This document shows, in pieces, positions 13,214 to 24,689 of a stretch of 64,000 nt of DNA. A program made the position numbers and the translations under genes. The notes under the pieces were generated by a model. It did no database searches. It worked only from the letters and a program-made list of their open reading frames with translations, and had not been told where the DNA came from. The stretch lies in contig CM056380.1 of assembly GCA_029718625.1 (NCBI GenBank), positions 98,999,926 through 99,063,925 on the forward strand. The letters run 5' to 3'. This DNA comes from Synaphobranchus kaupii. Its lineage: Eukaryota; Chordata; Actinopteri; Anguilliformes; Synaphobranchidae. The first letter of the stretch is position 1. Every line of letters starts with the position of its first letter.

Positions 13214-13511
13214 AGATGTTAAGTTTGATGTAAGACATCAAAATGCACTCAACCCCAACTACAAAATTCCCACTGTCACCAAATATATGTACAGTGCCCT
13301 CCACAATTATTGGCACCCCCTGGTAAAGATGAGTAAAAAAGGGCTATATAAAATTCACCGTTTGTTGAATTAGCTTAATCTCACACTGTAAAAATGAGAA
13401 AAATCCAGCCTTTAATTGAAGTAAATTTATTCTGAGAAAAAAAAATCCCTCATCAAGAAATAATTATTTTTAAGAAAACCACGTGTGCCACAATTATTGG
13501 CACCCCTGCAT

Positions 13512-14460
13512 TTAGTACTTTGTACAACCTCCCTTTGCCAATAAAACAGCACTGAGTCTTCTCCCGTAACAGCTAATAAGGTTGGAGAATACAGAGCAAG
13601 GAATCTGAGACCATTCCTCTTTACAGAATCTCTCCAGACCATCCAGAGTCCTAGGTCCTCTCTTGTGCACTCTCCTCTTCAGCTCAGCCCACAGGTTTTC
13701 AAAGGGGTTTAGGTCAGTGGACTGAGATGGCCATGGCAGAAGCTTGATTTTGTGTTCAGTTAACAATTTTTGTGTTGATTTGGACGTATGTTTTGGATCA
13801 ATGTCTTGCTGGAAGATCCAACGACGACCAAGTTTTAGTTTCCTGGCAGAGGCAGCCAGATTCAGATAAAAAATTTCCTGGTATTTCATGAAGTTCATGA
13901 TGCCATGTACCCTAATAAGGTTCCCAGGGCCTTTGGAGGAAAAACAGCCCCACAACATCACGGAACCTCCACCATACTTGGTTAACAGTGGTTATTTTCG
14001 GTATAGCCATCCTTCTTTTTATGCCAAACCCACCTTGAGTATTAGTTGCCGAAAAGCTCAATTTTAGTTTCATCTGACCACAGAACACAGTAGTGTTTAG
14101 CAAACTACAGGCGCTTATGTTTGTGGTGAAATGACAGGAAAGGCTCTTTTTCTGGCATGCCTTCCAAATAATTTGTTGGCATGGAATGACATCTAATTGT
14201 AGTTTGGAGACTTGATGAACCCAACAGTGATCCCTCTCTTACTCTTACTTACTCTGCAGTGTGCGTGGGGGAAAATAAACTTGGGTCATCTTCAGGCAAG
14301 TTTGTAACAGTTCCAGTTGCTTTGAACTTTTTAAGTATTGCCCTACGGTAGATATGGGGCATTTTCAGGTGAGTAGCAATTTTGTTATAGCCATCCCTGA
14401 CTTATGAAGCTCAACACAACCTTTCCCTCATTTGATTTGTGTGTTTCTTATCTTTCCCAT
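13512..14460 (-). pseudogene. Tc1 transposase, frameshifted
   Basis: The reading begins at a minus-strand ATG at 14460 (MGKIRN...) and ends at a stop at 13512-13514, about the length of a Tc1 transposase (roughly 340 residues). The N-terminal paired-type helix-turn-helix region is badly damaged by stops and frameshifts. The catalytic part is readable: LWSDETKIELFG with the first aspartate (different frame, near 14070), then WIFQQDIDPKHTSK with the second aspartate, then STDLNPFENLWAELKRR with the glutamate. Counting residues gives 34 between the second aspartate and the glutamate, the DD34E spacing of Tc1. All three acidic residues are present but not in one frame, so the gene cannot act. Confidence 0.9.
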
Positions 14461-14728
14461 GTTGATGTATGAATAAGGGAATATTGCCTCTGTGTCACCT
14501 CATATTTGTACCCCAGTGAAACAGGAAGTCATGGATTACTGCTTGAAAGTTCCTAAACACTCTGATCAACTTTAAAAAGTAAAATATAAATGGAAAAAAT
14601 GCTTCAGTTACATTTTGTTCATAAGAATTTATAGGGGTGCCAATAATTATGGCACACGTGGTTTTGTTAAAAATAGTTATTTCTTGATGAGGGATTTTTT
14701 ATTCTCAGAATACATTTACTTCAATTAA

Positions 14729-15138
14729 AGGTTGTATCAGCGATTTTGGGTGACGTCACTTCTGAAGCGAAATCCCAAACAAACATACTTATGAATAATT
14801 ATGTTATGTTTTAAAAAATAGTGTTCAAGCATCCAGAATTATAACCACGTTAATAACGTTTGTAAGAAACCAAACCGTTTGTAAATCCGTCAAGATTTCA
14901 GCGAGATAAGAGTATTAGCGTTTGTGCAGATCATTGTGATTGGTTGGAATACTGTTTATTTTGGTTTTGAGTGGTTGGTAGTACCATTTGTTTTTGTGTA
15001 CGATCTCGGAGCATAGGCTGCCTACAGAGACGCGGTTTTTTGACGGCCTGCTTATGGGGCGGGCAGCTAGCGGATCGTGAGGAAAAATCAGATGAATGTG
15101 ATCATTTATGTTTCCACCCAAAATCGCTGATACAACCT
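14729..15138. mobile_element. TTAA-flanked MITE (410 bp) nested in the Tc1 element
   Basis: TTAA lies at 14725-14728 and 15139-15142. The ends are long inverted copies, AGGTTGTATCAGCGATTTTG at the left and its exact inverse at the right, continuing to about 24 bp. The internal part has no coding capacity. The insertion cuts the right inverted repeat of the host Tc1 element. Comparison with the intact left repeat (ACTTCAATTAAAGG then CTGGATT) shows that the host sequence resumes directly after the duplicated TTAA. The TTAAAGG start recalls the T2-type and piggyBac-like MITEs of vertebrates; that relation is inference. Confidence 0.88.
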
Positions 15139-15292
15139 TTAATGGTTGGATTCTTCTAATTTTTTTCAGCGTGAGAATAAAGCTAATTCACCAAAGGTAA
15201 ATTTTTTATAACCCTTTTTACTCATATTTACCAGGGGTGCCAATAATTGCGAAGGGCGCTGTATATAGTATATATATATTATATACAGTATA

Positions 15293-16457
15293 GGGCCGGA
15301 TTTACTAAGGGAAACAGTCACAGCGCAAAACATTTGCTATATTGCGGCTCTGCTGTAGTCGCAGATACCGACACATTAACGACCAAATTACTATAACTGG
15401 TCCTAATTACGCAATCAAAGAAATGAAACGCCCTCATTCGCAATGAATGCAGTAGGAGACACTATAAATATGCGGTAGGAGACATCTATAACAATGACCC
15501 GTCCAGATTACAAGGCACTAATAAATGGATACGGAGGAACCAGGCACAAGTCCTGAGATAACCACAAGAAAAATAAAACTTAAATTTACGAGGTGCACAA
15601 CGCTGTATTAAAGCATATACAAGACCAACGAAGAGGAGAACATTTTTGAATTACATCAAATACAAAATTAATTTATGAACAGTAGAGGATGTAATGAAAA
15701 GATGGTGTGATTTTAGATGGTGTGTAAAACTTTCCTACAACGTAATGCGTAATGACACAGGTGTTGGTCCAACTAAGGAAAGAATATTAACACAATTCAG
15801 TATATGTACCTACTGACCGCAAAAGCACAACAATTGTGTACATTGTTTAAATTCAGACACGCGTTTTTATACTGTTAGCTGATGACTGCAATAGAAGTCT
15901 TACATCCTTTCAATAAAACAAATATTCATATTATATCTGAAAATAAATGAGAAATGATTAGTAGAAGCATATGTGAAACATTTGAAATTATGTCTCCTTT
16001 CGAGTGCTATACATTAGAGAATCTATTTGTTCTGCCGAGGACGTGGGTATACAGCATCCTGTGTATGAGCTATAGGCTATATCAGCCTACAGCTCATATA
16101 AATTTCCGCCTGCTTTCAGGAGTTCTAAAAATTCCCACGCATTGAGGAGAGTCGCAATTACTGCATGCTTTAGTAAATCAGACGGAATACTTAATTGGCC
16201 TAGTTTGCATAATCTCCACCCTGGTTTAGCATGTTCACCTCCAGGTATACATATGCATGAATACACTGAATACACAACTATGAATACACAACTATGCATC
16301 AAAAAGAATGTTGCAGAGAGACGTAATACCTGCAAATTACCTCCCAATAGCAATTTTGACCCATTACGACTGTTTAGTGAATCCGACGTAGATATTGCGA
16401 CCTTGTGACTGCTTTAGCGTTGGAAAATCCCTAGCAATCCTTTAGTAAATCTGACCC
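15293..16457 (+). mobile_element. Harbinger-like DNA transposon remnant
   Basis: Imperfect terminal inverted repeats: GGGCCGGATTTACTAAGGG at the left and GGGTCAGATTTACTAAAGG read inward from the right. Inside are GCG-containing subterminal motifs and a decayed Myb/SANT-like reading on the plus strand. Harbinger elements carry such a Myb-like gene beside the nuclease gene; no nuclease is recognisable in this 1.17-kb copy, so it is internally deleted. Target duplication is unclear (ATA versus ATG flanks). Confidence 0.6.
15525..15830 (+). pseudogene. Decayed Myb/SANT-like gene of a Harbinger element
   Basis: Starting at ATG 15525 (MDTEEPGTSPEITTRKIKLK), the reading soon meets stops. Near 15689 an in-frame stretch DVMKRWCDFRWCVKLSYN and then RNDTGVGPTKERIL resembles the KKRW..DLR...K......TGGGP pattern of Myb/SANT-like DNA-binding proteins associated with Harbinger transposons. 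The first half is too mutated to align by eye. Alternative: a captured fragment of a host Myb/SANT gene, less likely given the flanking inverted repeats. Confidence 0.45.
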
Positions 16458-16894
16458 ATGGTATTGAAAAACAGAAAATAATTATTAACGTTAGAATCCC
16501 ACTGTTTAAGCTGACAAATTCATTTTTAACTTTTATTGTACCAGCATTCATTGTAACTCTGAAACAGTTTTTCTCATGATACAGAAGGCCAGGGTAGCAT
16601 TATGCTCTGAAAACACAAGCAGTTTGTTTCAGCAACCAGTGAAAAGGATCCTAACTCAGTTGTCTCAGATTTGTTGTAGTAATGTCAAAGGTCAGTATTG
16701 TAATGTTTGTTTTTTTATGGATGACTTAAATGGAAGACATATTTTCCGTATCAGGCTTTTTACTTTGCATCATGAATTAACTTCTGGGGAAGTTTGCTTT
16801 CACATAAAAACTGATTTTAATTATTTATTTAACGGAAGGTAGATTATTTCTCCATTATATTTTCTACTGGATAACATACAGCACAGTAATGCAT

Positions 16895-16950
<56 letters not shown>

Positions 16951-17264
16951 TATATAGTATATAAAAAATGGTGTGATTATTATAGTACTTTGTGGCCTGC
17001 CTTGAGAGGAGAGAAGCAACTACAATGACCCCAGGCAAAATCAGCCAGAGAGGCCATGCTGCCCTTGACACTGGAAGCATTTCCAATTCAGGGCACACTC
17101 TTTTCCAGGAATAGATCCAATCTGAGCTGCTCCAACAAAGGTTATGGAATTGAAATGTGGTTAAAATGTGAAGCGTCCGCCAAACTGTTCTGAAGGCTAA
17201 AATGAGAGAGATTATTCCCCCATTCTTTTGCCCATATGATCCCAGCATAGGCCTCAGGGGTCAG
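16458..17264. other. Low-copy DNA around an AT microsatellite
   Basis: No gene or transposon recognised apart from the AT tract listed separately. Confidence 0.4.
16896..16964. repeat. (AT)n microsatellite
   Basis: About 50 bp of pure AT repeat followed by ACAGTATATAGTATATA. A shorter AT-rich stretch also lies at 15264-15292 between the Tc1 and Harbinger-like elements. Confidence 0.95.
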
Positions 17265-17274
17265 AACTTTGGCA

Positions 17275-17524
17275 TTTTTACATTACATTACATTACAGGC
17301 ATTTAGCAGACACTCTTATCCAGAGCGACTTACACTTACTACATTTATCCATTCATACAGCTGGATATGTTCTGAAGCAATTAATTACCTTACATTCATT
17401 TAGCAGACAATTCAGGTTAAGTACCTTGCTCAAGGGTACAACGGCAGTGTCCAACCTGGGAATCGAACCGGCAACCTTTCGGTTACAAGTCCAGTTCCTT
17501 AACCATTATACTACACTGCCGCCC
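17275..17524 (-). mobile_element. tRNA-derived SINE with a LINE-type (GTAAT)n tail
   Basis: Read on the minus strand from 17524, GGGCGGCAGTGTAGTATAAT then GGTTAAGGAACTGG carries box A, and GGTTGCCGGTTCGATTCCC carries box B. The segment GGACTTGTAACC looks like the anticodon arm of a threonine (TGT) tRNA. After the tRNA head comes TTGAGCAAGGTACTTAACC, then the 3' end GATAAGAGTGTCTGCTAAAT and GCCTGTAATGTAATGTAATG. That end matches the 3' end of the LINE at 20030-20799, so the SINE probably used that LINE's enzyme. Similar flanks (AACTTTGGCATTT at 17265 and AACTACACGGCATTT at 17525) look like a diverged target duplication. The CATTTAGCAGACA motif occurs twice. Confidence 0.85.
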
Positions 17525-17539
17525 AACTACACGGCATTT

Positions 17540-19535
17540 CAACTATACAGCATCAGGTGCTGAAACCTTCATCCATCTCCCTTCCCAAATATGTCCATTT
17601 CACTTTTACAGTCTTGTTTGTTCATGTAATAGCTATTGTGATTATTAACTGAGGTGGGGCTTTATTGCTACTGCTGAATTAGCAGTAAATTGTTGCAATG
17701 TCAAACTTTGTAGAATGTATAATTTGTTGAATGTGTACATGTAGATTAACTGTTGAACATTTATACCAAAAACCCTGAAGATTGTTTCATGCCGTGTCCA
17801 CATGAAAGGTCTGGCTGCAAGTAAATATTTGTATTGACTCATGATATAATGAGATTATTTGTTGAGCTGAGACAAAAACACACTGATGACAAATCACACA
17901 CCTTATATACAGCAGTAGCATATTTGTAATCCTGATAGTTAAATAACTGGACAATGGAAAGGAATCCGAACGGAGCGATTTGTATTCTTTTATATTAATC
18001 TTCCTAATTTGTCTTGGCGAGTTGAATAAAGTTTTCTAAAATACTTTATCAAGCAGTAGGTGCTTACGAGCCAAATGAGAAAAGTCACTTGGTATACTGC
18101 TCATTAAAATGAAGTATGGATTATCAATTGAAAAAGAGAAACATTACAGAATCCAATTTGCAAAGAACACACAGCAACTCAGAAGGGACTGCAGGCTGCA
18201 AACTATCGCTGACACTCAGTGGAACACATCAGTCAAAATGCTCTGATTAATCACAGCAGTGTGTGTATCCTGAAGATGGAAGTCATTTCAGGCTACAGTC
18301 TATATTAAAAGGACAGAAACAGGTTTCCTCACCAAAAAAAGGCAAAGTAATGTATTGCAAAAGCATTTTATTTATTGTGTATATTTACGATATCACTATA
18401 TATGTAACCAAAAAATGTAATACATGAAAAAATCGTACATGTGGCTTGGTGCAACATCCAAATACAAACAGATGGGCTATACAGATCTAAGAGGTCCTGA
18501 GGATTTATGGAGGATTTAGCTTTTCAGTATACATTCTGTTCTAAATGTTCAGTGTATTGTGGCGCTTACAACCACATTTGAGTACCCCAAGGATTGTTCT
18601 TGCCAATTTTTATGTTTATATGTATGGCAGTTCATGACAAGAATATTTTTTATGTGTGTTGAGGGACTGAAATTTAGTAGTTAAATTTGATATTTTGCTT
18701 TTGGCCTCCACATATTTTAATGGACTGCATTCAAACCTGTCACATAGAGGGCTTGATCCTGGCTTGTGATATGTGTACTTAACATACATTTGCATATAAG
18801 AGTTACACCCTTTTTTGCACTTTGCACATCCTAGCCTGGGTGACTTAAATTGGGACATGATAGCTGCACCCTTGGAGTTGAGACTCTCTAAAATGAAGGT
18901 GTGTCCCATTTAAATCCAAGTTACGTGAATCCTGGCTTGAGGCTCATGCATTTTTTTAAATCAAGTTTTATCTACACCACTGTTGCTTGCACAAAAGGTG
19001 GAATAAATAAGGCAAACACATTAAACTACATTGAAACTACAGCTCAATGGACTTTTATTTATTTGTTTTTTTTGGACAATGGTTTCACATGCAGCACTAA
19101 CAAAATATATTCAACCACTGGCGTTTTATGGCAATTTAGACTTATGTTAAAATGAATAATATAAACATTTTTTACCCACCCTTATGTAATCATTCCCCAA
19201 AAGCGTTTATGGTCTGTTGCTTTTGCCTTGCCACCCTTTTTTTTATGGCAATTATTCTTTATTGCCACCATTACTGCTTACAACAGAATTAAACAAGCAC
19301 ATATTTTTATACATGTCCTGTAGCCTATGTAAGGGCGAGGTTTATAGCTTCATTCTGCCAACACCTAATTGTCCATGTTGTTAGCTTGTCTCACACTAAA
19401 TCTTTCTCTTTGTTCAAATCATATAAACCATTAATTGAGTGAAATCAATGTAATAATTACAATGAAAACACTTTTTGAATTTACAGGTAATTTCCCATGA
19501 ACACTGCTTATTTTAGTTTTGTTTCCTTATCGTAA
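17540..19535. other. Low-copy AT-rich DNA
   Basis: Only short random frames. No repeat termini or RNA genes noticed. Confidence 0.4.
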
Positions 19536-19592
19536 ATAAGAGCATCTGCCAAATGACTAAAATGACTAAAATGTAAAATGTAAATGTAATGC
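19536..19592 (+). repeat. 3' tail fragment of a SINE/LINE family
   Basis: GTAAATAAGAGCATCTGCCA then AATGACTAAAATG and AAATGTAAATGTAATG match the ending shared by the SINE at 17275 and the LINE at 20030. Only the tail is recognisable, as expected of a heavily 5'-truncated insertion. A more degenerate cousin may lie at about 21188-21232 (CATCTGCTAAATTACTAAAT). Confidence 0.5.
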
Positions 19593-20029
19593 CCAAATGA
19601 AAATGTGGCCTGTAAGACGTATAGTATAGTGTCTGGCTTTGTTGTTTCTTCAGCCGCATTTTCCCATGCGGATTTGGCCACTCAGAAACGGGAATGAAAC
19701 CCCTTTAAATGTGCACACTGCTGACTTTTATAATTAACACCCATGCCTTGTAACAATGAATAATGGGTTTTTATAAAGGAAAAAGCAATGGAATGGGAAC
19801 TCCAGGCAAATATAATTTTCCATATGTTGTTATAGGTTGGGACAAACTAATTTAATTATATTCATTGCAACTTAGCATGGGCCATCCATTTCAAAGTTAA
19901 GCAATTGCATATCTCAAGTGAGGATGGTTATATCAGATGAGCACAAGTCTGGCATTATAAGTCTGGTCCATTGAACTCAAGGTGACTCCGCTCCATGTAT
20001 CAGGCCACTTCTTTATTTCATTCTCTCTC

Positions 20030-20799
20030 TCTCCTACCCACTCTCCCTCAACTCCTCTAAAAACTCACCCACTGTAATTTTCAGAAGAAATCTCCGCACT
20101 CTCTCGCACTCCTCTCTCACTAATTCTGCTCTCTCGGCCCTGGTCCAGAATGCAGCTGCTTGGCTTGTGTGCAACCTCCCAAAGTTCTCCCACGTCACCC
20201 CCCCTGCTGAGGTCACTCCACTGGCTGCTGGTCGTGGCCAGGATCAGGTTCAAAGTTCTGGCCTATACTGCAGCCAAAAGGTCAGGCCCCTCCTACCTAC
20301 AGGACTTAATCCAGCACTACGCTCCAGCTCGACCACTTCGCTCTGCTGCTGCAGGGTGATTGCACTTCCTTCCCTCTGTGTCAATGGCTCTCGCTCGCCC
20401 CGACTGCGGAGCTTTTCCACCCTAGCTCCCCAGTGGTGGAACAAACTCCACACTACTCTACGCTCGGCTCAAACACTGCCTGTTTTCTGTCGTGGTCTGA
20501 AGACGCACTTTTTCAGACTCGACTAACCTACCTATCTAGGACCTATTTCATAGTACGTGTTTCCTGTTTTTTGCTTGTTTTCTATTTACTTCGTGCTTTT
20601 TTTATTTTATAGTTCAGAATGTATAGCTGACTGTGTGTACTATATTCGATGTTCATTACTAGGGATGGCTCCTACATTATGAGAAAGTTGTGCTTTGTCG
20701 AATCTGCTTTGTAGTTGCTTCAATGACCTTCAGTATGCACTTATTGTACGTCGCTTTGGATAAAACTGTCTGCCAAATGATTGTAATGTAATGTAATTA
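20030..20799 (+). mobile_element. 5'-truncated LINE (L2/CR1 group), C terminus and 3' tail
   Basis: A sense-orientation 3' fragment of a non-LTR retrotransposon. Readable pieces are ALVQNAAAWLVCNLPKFSHV, then LLRSLHWLLVVARIRFKVL, SGPSYLQDLIQHYAPARPLR and PQWWNKL in shifting frames. They correspond to the conserved C terminus of L2/CR1-type reverse transcriptases. The 3' UTR ends ACGTCGCTTTGGATAAAACT, GTCTGCCAAATGATTG and TAATGTAATGTAAT. The body is distinct from the L2 at 2447-5825, which has a TATTATT tail. No functional product is possible because endonuclease and RT cores are missing. Confidence 0.8.
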
Positions 20800-21623
20800 T
20801 GACTACTTGCTTTTTGGAAGAATTTGTACTCATTGTATACCCTGTCAATACAACTTAACTATGAAAACATCAAAGAAGAACAGAGCAGAGCATTTGGAGG
20901 CTGTCGATGTAATTGATCCTCAAATTAGTGGCCTTCTGGCATCTAGAAGAACTTTGGAGGACCTGTTCACCTGTTCAGTGAGGGAGTGAAGGAAATCTAG
21001 AGCTGCTTAAAGACAACAAAGACTTTTTTTTAAAAATTACACTGGTAAAGTAGTCACTAACTTTCCCACTCCACTTTTTTCTAAGATAAAGTAGTCACTA
21101 ACTTTCCCACTCCAAAATTTCAGAGGTTTTTAAGTCAACAAATCCCATCCCCTTATCTATAGCCTACCATACTAAATGCACTTTTGTAAGACGCAAAAAA
21201 CATCTGCTAAATTACTAAATTGTAAATTGTAATGATAGTTCTACTCTTCAAGTGCTAGCTCCTCCCACTTAGAAAGGGACAGGTCCCTTCCACATGTCCT
21301 GGCTCCTCCCATTACAGCAGGCAGATACCTGAGGAGAAGCCTTCTGGTGAAGGGACACAGAGGTGTACATTGTTCCGCCCAGTGCTTCAAGAGATCCAGT
21401 AGCAGATTAATTGAGCTGATTGGAACAGCTGGTAAAACTGCGGGACCAACAGGACACAGTGTGACATGCATTCATCTGAGCTTGTGTGTGAGCGTGTGAC
21501 CAGGTGACATTGTTGGGGACAGAGGCCATTCTGGTTCATAGCTTGAAAGTTCACTAATGCTTCTGATAAGGACACATATCTGAAGAAGCATTTCATTTTA
21601 CACTACTTATAATTCTGGATATA
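20800..21623. other. Low-copy DNA with a short local direct repeat
   Basis: The phrase AAAGTAGTCACTAACTTTCC plus CACTCCA occurs twice, at about 21046 and 21089. No gene recognised. Confidence 0.4.
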
Positions 21624-22200
21624 CAGTGCACAAAAGTGCTAGGACAGTGACACATTTTGGCTCTGTACTCGAGCACATTGGATTTGAAATGGACCAGAAA
21701 CTATGAGGTTAAACCCTGCAGACCCTATTTTACGGCACCAGAAGTAATTTGGACAAATTAACATAAACTTAAATAAAGTCATCATATTTAATATTTTATT
21801 GCATATCCTTTGCATGACATTACTTCCTGATGTCTGTGACCCAACAACATCAAACGGATGAACCGTTTAGAAATTATAGAACCCTTTGTACATAGTCCCC
21901 CCCCCATTTTCGGGCATCAAAAAATATTTTAACATAATGTAGAATAAAGCAATCATTTTTAATATTTGGTTGCATATCCTTTGCATGCCATGACTTCCTG
22001 ATGTCGGTGACCCAACAATATCAAAAGACTCTTGATGACTTAATTTTCAGGTACGGTTACAAGCAGTACTATAACCTCTCTGCATTTGAATGGATCTCTA
22101 TGGCAATTGTGGGGTGGGACTAGATTAAGTTGTAAATAACATGGGTATAGTATGGAACACATGGTTGACTAAATGGCGCGTAACGTTACTTAATAGTAAC
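21624..22200 (+). mobile_element. Tc1/mariner-type repeat remnant with internal direct repeat
   Basis: The segment starts CAGTGCACAAAAGTGCTAGG and has CTGTACTCGAGCACATTGGA and CTTTGTACATAGTCCCCC, a structure shared with 23417-23605 and recognisable as a fish Tc1/mariner-type family. It carries a near-repeat of about 85 bp: TGCATATCCTTTGCATGACA...GTGACCCAACAACATC near 21800 and again near 21970 with few changes. The stretch 21970-22190 is found inverted at about 33745-33960 inside another element. Confidence 0.55.
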
Positions 22201-22693
22201 AGTTTTTTAAAAAGGTATATTCAACTTCCATACTCAATATTAGGTAAGTGCGCTCATTCAGAACATAGACCGTAGAAAAATAGATTTGGCCTGTGTATGG
22301 TCAGCGCCTCTTTTCGCATAGCATGGAAGGTCAGGGGGAAGTATCTCCAAATGTAACTTACACGCCCACTCTGACGCCACTATAGTTAAAAAAAAAAAAA
22401 GGAAGGGTAGAGGTATACGCCATAATGAAAAAATTCCATATTTATCTGCGGATATCTCAGTCCCAGAAGATTTTTTAGCCAGCCACAAGGGAGTTAGTTG
22501 CGCCTTGATCTGTTAAATGAGGTTAATGTTGTTTTTTGGTGGAATTACCATTTAAAGCAAAATTTTACTTTGGGTTGTGTAGTTACCTGGCTATGATATG
22601 AGTCCAAATGGTGGCAAAATATGTTCATTAGTTGCCCTGTGCTCCCCTGGGGTGATAATCCAGAATAGGGTATTTTTTCACTCTCCATTCAGT

Positions 22694-22766
22694 TTAAGGG
22701 TTGTTTCTCCTGACTTATTTTTTCATTGAGTTCAATAGGAAAATGAGTCAGGAGAAACAACCTTTA
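22694..22766. repeat. TTAA-bounded hairpin (inverted arms about 21 bp)
   Basis: TTAAGGGTTGTTTCTCCTGA at left and its near-exact inverse TCAGGAGAAACAACCTTTAA at right enclose about 30 bp. The core arms (22699-22715 and 22746-22762) pair perfectly over 17 bp. A second copy lies at 33580-33651, with the same following sequence (CAGAGTGATGGTTT) in both places, so the hairpin belongs to a longer dispersed repeat. Confidence 0.75.
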
Positions 22767-24689
22767 AAATGATCCTTCCATATCTACTGCATATGTGGCA
22801 GCAGAGTGATGGTTTGAGGCTTGTGTTATACCTCAGACCCTTGCATTTGCCCTTTTAACAAAAAGCACTGGATGTATGCGTGAATGGCAAAAAAAAATCA
22901 AACAAATGACAATCACATGAGCTCTAACGATACAAAAGCTCAGAGAAAATCTGCAGAAATGAAAATTACGTTTAATCATTGGCTGGGAAGAATAGTGTCA
23001 CCACAAAGAAATACAACAAAAGATTATTCAGGACTAGACAGAAAGCATAGCACCATGTAAAGCGGAATGCATTAATGACTTTTTTCAGACTAATGAAAGC
23101 TTTAAATCTAAATAATGTATTCTGTAATACATTTTAGATAGATTTTATTTGATTGGTTATTGTTGTTATTTATATTTTTAACAAGCCTTACAGAATATAT
23201 TTTCCTTTGAAGTGCTCTGGCTTGCTACTAACAGTTGTTGTCAGAACATGAAAATAAAAAAAGAAAATTGTAAACAAATAAAATTACATAGGCTAAAATG
23301 TGGACACTTCCTTTAGTGTTTTCTTTTTGTACATACATAAAAAATCCTCTCCAAAATAATTCACACCCTTGTCGAAGATCAGCAAGAAGGATGTATTTTT
23401 CCCCCCAAAAAGGATACAGTGAGCACCATAATTAATTGGACAGTGACACATTTTTTGTTGTTTTGGTTCTGCACTCTAGCACTTTGAGTTTGAAAGGATA
23501 CAATGACAATGAAGTTGAAATGCAGACTGTCAGCTTTAATTTGAGGGTATTTTCATCTGTTTCGAAATGATATAACTTTTTGTACATAGTTCATCCGAAG
23601 TTCATTACTTGCATTCTAATATTGATTAATAACATAAATACCGTTATTTTGCCTTAATGATGACACTAAATACAATAAAGCTGTCAGGTTGGCAACCCAT
23701 AGGTTCATACATATTTTCCCTTGTTTTAAAATGTCCTGCTTATGGAAATGTAACCAACCTGTTTTAATGGTAGCGTAATGCTTTAAAACAATCCACTTTC
23801 CCAGGAAGACTGTGAAAAGTGTGATTTACAGCGGAGGAAACAGACCTGCTCCTGTATGAAGTTAAAGCACACATGCAGAGAATTGCATTCAAATTAATTG
23901 TGAATTAATTGTCTAACGTGCTGCAAATTTCTTTTCGTTTCTAATTAGACGCTTAGTTCTCTTTAAAATCGTTTTTTTCAGTTATGGAATAATAGGTGAA
24001 ATCAGCTGGGTTTTAATAAACTGGTACTGAGTATGAAACCTTGTCACTGTAATTAAAAAAAATATGAAGGACGAAGAATAAGGTTCAAATTCAGTTAACA
24101 TGGTGACATTTATCTCCGTTTTTTAACCGTAGGCTATCGAAAAAACCTTATGCACAGCGAATCCGCTGTAGCCTAGGCTATTTGAAAAACAATAAATGCA
24201 ATATTCACTGGACAAGGTTTTGAACTTTTTTCAGTCAAGACCATTCTATTTACTTACAGGCTGTAGGCCTCGAGAGCTGTATTGTAATGACATCTGAAGT
24301 GCATTTTCAGAACTCAAATGTCCGTTTATTGCAGTGCGCAAGTTTTTCCATTGAATGACAATTCACGCATTAGGTGTAAATAACAATGTGTGCATTAGGC
24401 TTGATATAGGTGTTATCAGCAAAGTGTTTAATGGATAGCTATTGTCCCATAACAGAAGATTGTCCCCCCAGAAGATTACAGGAATTATTAGCAAATATAG
24501 GCTAAGTATAGCTTGATCCAGGATAATTGCGAATAGTCTATACATGTAACCTTACACGTACCATCGCACATCGCCTGGATGTTGATGGAGTGGGCTGAAA
24601 GCAATTTAATGCAGCATTCCCCTTCGCTGAGGGACAGGTATGTGCTCTTTGACCTATGGACCCTTTTATTATTATGCATTTTTTTATAT
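22767..24689. other. Low-copy AT-rich DNA with one Tc1-type fragment
   Basis: Apart from the fragment at 23417-23605, no gene or repeat boundary is evident. The part near 23860-24010 is of mixed complexity and could be conserved non-coding sequence, judged by texture only. Confidence 0.35.
23417..23605 (+). mobile_element. Tc1/mariner-type terminal fragment
   Basis: CAGTGAGCACCATAATTAAT, TGGACAGTGACACATTTTTT, TCTGCACTCTAGCACTTTGA and CTTTTTGTACATAGTTC match the same family as 21624-22200 at its outer part. No opposite terminus or transposase is visible. Confidence 0.55.

Larger units (their letters stand above)
13292..15261 (-). mobile_element. Tc1-family DNA transposon with long IR/DR ends, interrupted by a MITE
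   Basis: The element is flanked by the TA target (13290-13291 and 15262-15263). Its ends are inverted copies: CAGTGCCCTCCACAATTATT at the left and CAGCGCCCTTCGCAATTATT read inward from the right. The inverted repeats extend over 200 bp, and each carries a second copy of the AATTATTGGCACCCC motif near its inner end (13302-13319 and 13489-13506 at left; about 14634-14655 and 15235-15252 at right). This is the IR/DR organisation of Sleeping-Beauty-like elements. Without the 414-bp MITE insertion the element would be about 1.56 kb, normal for Tc1. The transposase gene lies on the minus strand and is broken. Confidence 0.92.

Noticed and set aside
17440..17524. tRNA-Thr gene on the minus strand
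   Set aside because: The tRNA-like head is joined to a SINE body and LINE tail, and the acceptor and anticodon stems pair poorly.
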